From the NCBI RefSeq assembly GCF_036711975.1, contig NC_091971.1, forward strand, positions 14,887,501 through 14,951,500: 64,000 bases of DNA, written 5' to 3'. The notes under the pieces are model-generated. The model had not been told where the DNA came from. It searched no databases and was given only the letters and a program-made list of their open reading frames with translations. This DNA is from Onthophagus taurus (taxonomy: Eukaryota; Arthropoda; Insecta; Coleoptera; Scarabaeidae). This document shows, in pieces, positions 57,401-64,000 of the stretch (the stretch's first letter is position 1; the number at the start of each line of letters is the position of its first letter). The position numbers and the translations under genes are program-made.

Positions 57401-60400
57401 ATACACTGTAGAACTAGAAACATTCGGGTTTAGCCGCCTTGAGAGACGTGTGGCTAAATGCGAATGTTTCTAGTTCTAGATCTAGTGCTAGTTTTAGTTT
57501 GAATTGTTATGCAGCGCTAGATTAGATTATTTTTATTGAACTAAAAGTAGAACTAACACTGTTCTAGCATGTTACTAGTTCTATGTGTAGTGTTAGGTCT
57601 AGTTTTACACTGTCACTACATTTTTATTGAACTAAAAGTGGAACTAACACTAGACCTAAAACTAGAAACATTCGGGTTTAGCCGTCTTAAGAGATGTACA
57701 GCAAAATCCGAATGTTTCTAGTTCTAGGTCTAGTGTTAGTTCTCTGTAGTGAGCCAATTACCTGGAACATCTTTTATTAAAAGTATATAATAAAAGAAAA
57801 TATTTTGCAACTTCAATTTTCTTATAAGCAAATCAACAATCATCCTTCTAACCTTATTTTTTCTAGTTTCCAATTTCTCTGCTTCATTCTTTCCATCTAA
57901 ACTTGAATTATTTGGATCAGTTGAATCCGAAGGACAATCTATACTAAAAGAAACAGACGACGTTTTTTTCCTAGCAGGACTTTCCGTTTCGCTCGTCGTT
58001 ATATGCGTTGGGGCTATGGTGATCGGAGGAACCCAATCCTTTGATAAAACTATATCGGCATCACTATATATCTTTTTGGTAGGTGCAGGTACAACAGCAG
58101 GTGGGGAAGGTAACGGTGCAGAGGTTTCTCTGATATCAATTCCCGAATCGTGACAGCTCGACTTGACCAACATCTCCTCATTCTCAGCTGGCTCTTCATG
58201 TTGTAAAAGAGCGGGTGAAGGAACCGATAAATCTTCTGTATCAATTGAAGCTCTGTCTTTTGAAGGAATTGCCCAATGATGATCAAGTAATGATTTTCGT
58301 CGTTCTTCCGCTGTTTTCACATGCGATTCGGTATCTTCTAAGTTGGTCGGGGTGACTAAGTCTCGTTCGAAAGCCTTTGGAAACGCATCTCCTTCCCTTT
58401 CAGTGCAGGAACATACCGATTCAGCATCATCTCCTGTAACTAACAAAGTAAGCGGTATTATTATGACATTATAAAGGCTGAAATCTTTGAAATTATAATT
58501 GGCAACTTGCCATTTTTTCAATAACAGGAAGTTATAAACTTATTTCGTTTTTAAACAAACATCAAAAACGTTCCAGTAATTTATGAGTAATATGAATACA
58601 TTAAATAAAAACAAAATAAATAAATAACTTACTCAATTCAGGAAACGTTTCGTCCTTGACTAGCAATGAATCATTCTGTTCTTTTTCAGGCTTTGGATAA
58701 TATATTTCAGGTTTTTCTGTTCCACTGTTGCTAACATGACCTACTCTCATATGTGCAATATCGTTATAAATAGCAGCATTAACCACGAATTCCATAGGGG
58801 CAATAACTCCATACGATTCAGGACCATGTTCAATAACCAGAGGATCGGAAACATTAGGATCAAACATAACAGCATTGGGAGTTACTAAAAGTACTCCGCT
58901 CACAACACCCTGTCCATCTGTAATATGTTTTACGTTGATTTTAAGGAATCTCTTATAAACAGCTGATTCCTCCTCATTTTCTGTGGATCCGGTGGGACCG
59001 GACGGGGTGCGGATACGTTCCGCATGCCCCGGTTTAGGACTGACAGGTCTCAGGTTGTCTAACAATTCCTTTTCTTCAGGTGGTAAATCATCGTGGGTAT
59101 CTTCAATGGGTGTACTACCGTCAGAGTCGTTTTCAGCAGTTTCCCGTAATGGCACGTAAAGTTGTTGACCAGGAAAGATAAAAGTGGTATGTAAACGATT
59201 CAATTTGGTTAATTCAGACGGAGTCGTGTCAAATCGAGCCGCTACTGAGGTTAGAGTGTCTCGATCGGCCACCTAATGCAATGAAAAACAACTTCATAGA
59301 TTAAGTGTTAATTGTTTATGTAAAAATAAACAAACCGTGTATGTTGTTGTGTTTTCCGGCGGCCCGGCTTTTCTACGTTCCGTTAAGCTGGTCGTGGAAC
59401 CGTCTATTTCTGTAAAGAAAACACGAAAAAAATTGGAAATTTGCCACCCAGGGTACAACATAACCTCACTTTTCTCGTTCGGCAAGTAAACAAATACAAA
59501 TTCCTGCGGTTCTGTTGTGTATGTGTCACAGTTTGGGTTATCAAAATAATTTTCGATGAAATTCATCGTTGGAAAACCGCAAACACACGCATTATCTTTT
59601 ATACAATAATAATGGTGATTATACAGTTGGCAACTCTGCATATGACAGTAGTCATTTCCCTTTCAGATAAAATTTGCATAGTCAACTACAACTATTTATC
59701 TGATGAAATTTATTTTTAAACTTTTATTATTATTTTTAATTTAAATGCTAGATAAAGTTTATTTAATAAAGATTTGCAATTAATATTAAATGACGTGTTT
59801 GTTATTACAAAACTGATTGATATGTATGAGTTATAAGAGTCAAGGATAAATTAAACAATAACATTGGTGCAATATTGTTTAAACTTATTTGAGGAAAATA
59901 ATTTATGCGTTTATGACGTGATAAGAAACGTTGTTGTAAATTGGTGTAGAATGCAACGACGATTGGTAAAAATTGCTCGCTAATTTGCAACAATTGACTT
60001 TTATCGTTTTAGATTGCCAGAGATAAACTTCCGACCAACCTTTATTGGATCAAGAGGAAATTTAATGGTTTAAATTAACCATGGACAATGCATAATACGT
60101 TTGTTATTTTCATATCTAAAAATAAACTTTTGAATGTTTAATTATAAAAAACAACGCCATCTTTTGATAAATTTTTGTATACAATTAAAGTAATCAAATA
60201 AATGATTTTAACCAATTTTTTTTCCGACCAACCTTTATTGGATCAAGAGGAAATTTAATGCTTTAAATTAACCATGGACAATGCATAATACGTTTGTTAT
60301 TTTTCATATTTAAAAATAAACTTTTCAATGTCTAATTATAAAAAAACAACGCCATCTTTTGATAAATGTTTGTATACAATGAAAATAATCAAATAAATGA

Positions 60401-61459
60401 TTTTAACCAAATTTTTTTTGCGACCAACCTTTATTGAATCAAGAGGAAATTGAATGCTTTAAATTAACCATGAACAATGTATAATACGTTTGTTATTTTA
60501 ATATCTAAAAATAAACTTTTGAATGTCTAATTATAAAAAATAACGCCATCTTTTAATAAATTTTTGTATACCATGAAAGTAGTCAAATAAATGATTTTAG
60601 ACAAATTTTTTTTGCAACCAATCTTTATTGGATCAAGAGGAAATTTAATGGTTTAAATTAACCATGGACAATGCATAATACGTTTGATATTTTTAATATT
60701 TAAAAATAAACTTTTCAATGTCTAATTATAACAAGAACAGTGCCATCTTTTGATAATTTCTTGTATATAATGAAAGTAGTCAAATAAATGATTTCAGTCA
60801 AATTTTTTTTCCGACCAACTTTTATTGGATGAAGAGGAAATTTTATGCTTTAAATTGACCATGAACAATGCATAATACCTTTCTTATTTTTAATTTCTAA
60901 AAATAAACTTTTGAATACTTAATTATAAAAAATAACGCCATCTTTTAATAAATTTTTGTATACCATGAAAGTAGTCAAATAAATGATTTTAGCCAATTTT
61001 TTTTTGTAAATAATTACAAAGATTAATTTGCTCGTTAATACTTTATAAGTTTATACTATATGAGAGAATTCCAAAAATAAATTTTTGGTAATTCAATAAA
61101 TTTCGAAGCAGCGCCATCTCTGGGTCGATTCGAGTAATAAATTATAGGTAAATTGGGGTCGAGATTGTATAGGATCGTACAAAAGTCGAAAAAAAATCCT
61201 ATTCTTACCTAGATTTCTCTCTAAATGACCATCAACTTTAGCTCGCAGGGCTTCCAAGTCGAATGGTGCCGTTATACCATGATCCACGCTCCTGCTCTTA
61301 CTCCTATAATAAAAATAATCATTAACAATAAAATAATGAGAAAAATTTTAAAAAAATTGATCGAAAATATAAATGATTAAAAAAAAATCGTACCTAAAAG
61401 GAATTTGGTCTGGATTTCTAGTACTAACTTGGCCAATATCCTGCGAGGCTCTCCGAGTC
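42489..61459 (-). CDS. mtd: OXR1 / mustard, LysM-TLDc protein, 5'-partial
   Basis: Oxidation-resistance protein; TLDc proteins protect against oxidative damage and bind the V-ATPase. Exons in order of translation: 61394-61459, 61209-61303, 59336-59409, 58633-59272, 57853-58433, 54863-55002, 54472-54792, 54152-54285, 53185-53417, 53004-53126, 42847-43125, 42489-42794. Phases agree and give 996 visible residues. No start ATG joins the first exon, so the 5' end lies in or beyond 61460-64000. Landmarks: SKSRSVDHG; LysM at about residues 77-120 (YTVADRDTLTSVAARF); a GRAM-like region (FLKINVKHITDGQGVVSGVL, MFDPNVSDPLVIE); a conserved PEYWFSVPKNKVDEVYTFLN block; and TLDc at the end (GYVWTLVFSTSQHG, HFYGTGESLLFRF, FGLWLDGDLYQGRSEPC). 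The ATG at 55002 (MLKRLSYPLSWMD) could also start a shorter isoform. Introns hold MITEs and tandem repeats. Confidence 0.92.
44024..44347. mobile_element. TIR element, TACAGGGT(G/C)GTTCAAATTC ends
   Basis: In the large OXR1 intron. The left end TACAGGGTGGTTCAAATTC and the reverse complement of the right end TACAGGGTCGTTCAAATTCC pair, and a second shared stretch GGAAACTATAAGAGTTAGAA lies further in. Length 324 bp, no coding frame. A partial second copy lies at 45885-46113. 43126-44023 holds nothing I recognise. Confidence 0.8.
45055..45876. repeat. Long inverted repeat with ~225 bp arms
   Basis: Arms at about 45055-45281 and 45648-45876 are inverted copies (tips AGTAGTCAAAAAAAATTTG and its complement; inner ends AATTTACAGGAAACTG), with a loop of about 366 bp. 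It lies next to a partial copy (45885-46113) of the element at 44024, whose left end is missing, so the foldback may have inserted into it. Confidence 0.75.
45885..46113. mobile_element. Truncated second copy of the 44024 TIR element
   Basis: Matches the interior and right half of the 44024-44347 element, including AAGTGTCCATATAATGTCTT and ACGAGATCATGACATGTAAG, but lacks the left tip and the right CCCTGTA end. 46114-47390 shows nothing I recognise. Confidence 0.7.
47391..47709. mobile_element. Near-perfect foldback MITE, TACAGCGTGTCCCG ends
   Basis: Left arm from 47391 and right arm ending 47709 are inverted copies of about 123 bp with one clear mismatch, leaving a loop of roughly 70 bp. Tips read TACAGCGTGTCCCGTATC on both sides. 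The near identity suggests recent insertion or recent gene conversion between the arms. Confidence 0.88.
47710..50450. other. OXR1 intron; probable internal promoter region
   Basis: Mostly featureless AT-rich intron. Around 48760-49120 the sequence gains CpG-containing words (AACGATCGC, ACGCGCAACGG, GATAGCGGCGCG), as around other gene starts here, directly upstream (on the minus strand) of the putative short-isoform start at 48756. 49120-50450 shows no gene. Confidence 0.4.
48748..48756 (-). CDS. mtd: Putative alternative first coding exon of OXR1 (Met-Asp-Ile)
   Basis: On the minus strand ATGGATATT is followed at once by the strong donor GTAAGT. Its phase 0 end fits the phase 0 start of the TLDc exon at 43125, giving MDI-VLPMSDELR. 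TLDc-only short isoforms started from internal promoters are known for OXR1/mustard, which makes this attractive. Only nine coding bases support it, so it rests on splice signal and phase alone. Confidence 0.45.
50451..51012. mobile_element. TIR element, TACAGG..TGTCC(A/G)GAAATGACG ends
   Basis: In the OXR1 intron. The left end TACAGGTGTCCAGAAATGAC and the reverse complement of the right end TACAGGCTGTCCGGAAATGAC pair, and the match continues for about 130 bp (both arms contain TGACGTGTACAACG and TATATACAAAATTGCTTAG). No coding frame. Confidence 0.8.
51330..51690 (-). pseudogene. Tc/mariner-like DDE transposase relic
   Basis: The minus strand reads DFHLSGYVNKHNFCYWAAEN, NSIIGPYFFEND, TSARYVPILETFF and FQQDGATCHTARVTLNFLRE (the D of QQDGA is catalytic), then after a frameshift VIHWPPESPGLSSCNYFL. 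This is the C-terminal catalytic region of the DUF4817-type insect Tc-like transposase, the same type whose N-terminus is seen at 1830-2000. Frameshifted and lacking the N-terminal half. Confidence 0.85.
51780..51880 (-). pseudogene. Short LINE reverse transcriptase fragment
   Basis: The minus strand reads SDPENYRGISLLHTF, the reverse transcriptase motif with core NYRGISLL seen in many insect LINEs. Nothing else of the element is clear. 51880-52780 holds no gene that I recognise. Confidence 0.5.
52781..52855 (-). CDS. mtd: Candidate cassette exon of OXR1 (25 codons)
   Basis: On the minus strand the acceptor GCGTGCAG precedes 25 open codons (APYVKIYSIIKTQTM, then SADGSDE) that end at the donor GAG-GTGAAC. 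Both ends are phase 0, matching the flanking exons (53004-53126 and 42847-43125). Base composition changes sharply from GC-richer inside to AT-rich after the donor. A longer 3'-terminal version reading through to the stop at 52571 is also possible. Confidence 0.5.
55324..55668. repeat. Cluster of CTAG-family hairpins in OXR1 intron
   Basis: Half copy at 55324-55382, complete hairpins at about 55420-55512 and 55529-55601, then a half copy at 55645-55668. The spacer between the last two (GCAGCGCTAGATTGTTG then TTTTTATTGAACTAAAAG) recurs between hairpins at 57500-57550. Confidence 0.85.
55790..56864. mobile_element. 1.07 kb TIR element, TACAGGGTGGTTC ends
   Basis: In the OXR1 intron. The left end TACAGGGTGGTTCAGTTTTT and the reverse complement of the right end TACAGGGTGGTTCTGTTTTT start inverted arms of roughly 370-400 bp (shared words include AACTTTGACAGCTCATAGCT and AACTTTTTAACGC-like tracts). 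Arms have diverged, so it is older than the 47391 element. No coding frame is seen. Confidence 0.8.
56865..57852. other. OXR1 intron with further CTAG hairpins
   Basis: Complete hairpins at about 57410-57496 and 57636-57743, and a short one at about 57545-57605. The last ends 110 bp before the coding exon whose donor is at 57852. 56865-57405 shows nothing I recognise. Confidence 0.8.
60028..61006. repeat. Tandem array, ~194 bp unit, five copies, in OXR1 intron
   Basis: The unit start CCGACCAACCTTTATTGGAT occurs at about 60031, 60224, 60420, 60614 and 60811 (spacing 193, 196, 194 and 197 bp). Each unit also has TTAAATTAACCATGGACAAT and AACGCCATCTTTTGATAAA. Copies differ by scattered substitutions. 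It lies between the exons at 59409 and 61209. 59410-60027 holds nothing I recognise. Confidence 0.9.
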
Positions 61460-62570
61460 CTAATAAAAATCAACACAAAACAAAATAAAATCAAAAAAAA
61501 AAAATACATGCATAATAAATAAAATTAAAAATAAAGAAAAATATAAATTACAAATAAAACTTAATAAATATTAATTTTTTGTTGTTAATTTATACCGAAA
61601 AAGATAAAATATGGAACGTTTAAAAACGTTCAATTTGAAATGAAATTTTCCAAAAATCTTCTCAAACACAAACGAAAAATTATTACAACACATGTTCTCG
61701 CCAAAAGCATTTTACTAAAACTCGTAACTACCTATTCGTCAACAATTTTTTTCAAAGCGAAGAAATACACGTCGACATGAATCACAATTTGCGATAAATA
61801 AAGTGCGGATACATAGCGGTGGCAACACTGCGTTTGGATCACCTGGTAACAGGACGTTGCACGGAATTTCAAAGCGAAACAACGCTTTGTAAATTACCAA
61901 ACTGTGCAAGACGCGAAAATTATGTCACGAGAATAGTAAGAGACCATTAATAACAACAACAATTATTGCGGAAGGTCACTCACGATCGTATTGATACAGA
62001 AAAACGGTACGGGGCGTATAAACAAACGTAAGAAATGTTGATCCTTTCCATTTTTATTACGAAACCACGTGGGAACAACAATGAAATGGTATTTATAACA
62101 TTTCATACACGCCCACGATAAGAAGGATCGTATAAAATCGAAATGCATTTTATTTGGATAAATAATATTAATATTAATGGTATTTATAACATTTTATAAA
62201 ATAAATATAAATATATATTATAAATAAATAAAAATGTATTTTATTTTTATTATTTTATGTTTTTTTGTATATTTTCTCTAAAAATTATCCGTTCTGTTGT
62301 CAATAACTAAAGGTTAAATTAATACATACTACAATTTCACAATGTTAACTTAAATGATGGTTTGGGTAAACATTTTCAGCTGATTAGATTTTCAGTGACT
62401 TGTTAAAGAAAAATGAAAATTTCTGAATCATATGATATAGTACAGTTTTCTGTAATTAACGTCACCTATTAAAACAAACTTTAAAAATCTAGATAGAATA
62501 CAATTAGAAAAAAAAAACAAAATTTAAGTAAATTGTCAATTATAGTAAAACGCTAGTAATATAGTAAAAT
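61460..62570. other. Upstream of first visible OXR1 exon, no exon found
   Basis: The first visible exon starts in the middle of a codon (needs two bases from an upstream exon), so an upstream exon must exist. I found no ATG with a matching donor on the minus strand. 61740-62140 is less AT-rich and may include a promoter. Confidence 0.35.
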
Positions 62571-63293
62571 GCCGTGTAAATCATGTAACGGTATTGATCA
62601 TTCAAGAGTTACTTCAATTAAATGTAAAAATTACGTACCACCACAAAGAAAACGATTTCTACAAAAGGAATCTGAAGAGATATCCGTCTAAACGATCAAG
62701 AAGAGTCTAAAATCTTGGTGTCAACCTTTACAATGGCCTATCTTTGGATGAAGAATTTATAATATCGCATCTATCCGATTTCTATTATCATTTACAAGGT
62801 AAACGTCAAACAAAGAACGTATCCCGTTAAATGATGAATATTTTGCTCTAAAATCTGGATTTCCTCAATACGATGGTAGATTATAATACAAGAAGCTATC
62901 AAGTCTCATTATACGATGATGGAAAATTGTATAACTGTACACTTATTCAGTAGAATCTGAAAATATATAAAAGTAAAATATAATTTTACAAAAGATAAAG
63001 TTTACAAAGAGTTATTTTCGAAAGATGAACTAGAGATGTAAGTTTCAAAAAGTATGATTCAGGAAAGTAAGAAATATTGGTGGAAATTGATACCGATGAG
63101 CTTCAAGATTGATTTATATTTGTATAGTTTACAAGATAGTAATGAAGAAAAGAAGCGTTTACCGAAAAGCTATCAAATATTTCCTATCTATAAACCTACC
63201 AGAAAACATATAAGATATACAGTTATGGGTTTAATATCTGTCTTTTTATTTAATAATCAAATACCTTTCGGTATTTATACGGCAGAATTATGA
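62570..63293 (+). pseudogene. Broken ORF with zinc-knuckle start, possible TnpB/Fanzor relic
   Basis: The plus strand opens with MPCKSCNGIDHSR and SIKCKNYVPPQRKRF, a Cys/His motif (CxxC...H...C), then breaks. Later islands are VNLYNGLSLDEEFIISHLSD, TRSYQVSLYDDG and the open frame 63054-63293 with WWKLIPMSFKIDLYLYSLQD, KSYQIFPIYKPTRKHIRYTV. The last part, IFPIYKP..KHIRYTVMGL, reminds me of the region before the RuvC core in eukaryotic TnpB-like (Fanzor) proteins. No RuvC catalytic DED is present. Identity is speculative; it is clearly a multi-frame relic. Confidence 0.3.
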
Positions 63294-63299
63294 CGCGGT

Positions 63300-64000
63300 G
63301 AACGGTCTCTGTATTTTATTAATTATCAATTCATATCAACATTCGTAAGTGTTGATTAGAATAACTTAATTTAAACCAAATTTTGAAAGGGAAATAGAAT
63401 TTAAATAAAAACCAGCTCTAAAATTCTAACGTCAGGTGTGTTATCTTCAGGTGGTTGACAAAACGTAATAAAAATAACGTCGAATTGGAATCTTTTTCTA
63501 TTTAAATTACGATAACTTTTTCTTCTTTCTCTTGCCCCCATTTATACCTTACGGTGTTGGGGTTTGGATCCATCTTTTATACATCTTCCTATCTCTAGCC
63601 ATACAAAAGGAGGCGATTTTAAGTGCCTTATGATTGAAAACATGATCTTCACTCAAGTTGATGCAGGCTAACCTCAGAGTACACCTCAAACTCCTCAAAT
63701 ATCCAGTTGTCTGAAATTAAAACGGATCTTATACCAACAGAATATAATTTCGACCAGAGGAGCTTTTGCCTGATACACCGATGTTTTAAAGACAGTTGGA
63801 TCCGGAGTAGGTATGGGCATTAGTGGACCAAATAACCGCATTAAATTGCTTCTCAGCTCGTACATAACCATTTTTCAACCGGAAGTACTTGCTATAAACT
63901 TCTGCACCGTTTCGGCCAATATAAATCCTTATTCCTGTCCGTTTTTTTTTATTATTGTCCTGAGGCTGTATATGTAGTCTTGTGTTTGTCTGTTTGGCCG
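63300..64000. other. Window end, repeat-like but unidentified
   Basis: This stretch is less AT-rich than its surroundings. No intact frame and no motif that I recognise. It may be the 3' part of an old retroelement, but I cannot support that. Confidence 0.3.

Overview
The window is AT-rich animal DNA with spliced genes, consensus GT-AG introns, poly(A) signals and dense transposon relics. The gene set and the kinds of transposon point to an insect. A beetle is my best guess, but the order is inferred from general resemblance and not proven. I recognise seven protein-coding genes and rebuilt their exons by hand from splice sites, reading phase and family homology.

Layout. (1) 1-19784 (+): the nucleoporin ELYS/AHCTF1, missing its N-terminus, in 14 visible exons; its introns are full of transposon relics. 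(2) 19929-25851 (-): an EFHC1/2-like axonemal protein with three DM10 domains, convergent with ELYS. (3) 26480-28230: an intergenic tandem array of about 229 bp units interrupted by a small terminal-inverted-repeat (TIR) element. (4) 30113-30957 (-): the platelet-activating-factor acetylhydrolase Ib catalytic-subunit homologue, divergent from (5) 31931-35858 (+): mitochondrial/cytosolic fumarase. (6) 36220-38960: hAT and LINE relics. (7) 39227-40429 (-): splicing factor SPF45/RBM17, head-to-head with (8) 40588-40908 (+): complex I subunit NDUFA7. (9) 42489-61459 (-): the oxidation-resistance gene OXR1/mustard, with LysM, GRAM-like and TLDc regions spread over 12 exons plus a probable internal promoter and a cassette exon; its 5' end was not found. 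(10) 61460-64000: mostly non-coding, with a broken open frame that might be a TnpB/Fanzor relic.

The genes are unrelated housekeeping genes and do not form a pathway. The distinctive part is the repeat landscape. A hairpin family built from CTAG-containing words occurs about 18 times. There are at least eight TIR elements beginning TACAG, one of them a 1.2 kb near-complete palindrome inserted in an RTE-type LINE. There is a tRNA-derived SINE with an 8 bp target duplication. I also see relics of Penelope-like, piggyBac, hAT, Tc/mariner-like and LINE elements, and tandem arrays of about 194, 229 and 375 bp. All family assignments are from reading the sequence; no database search was run.
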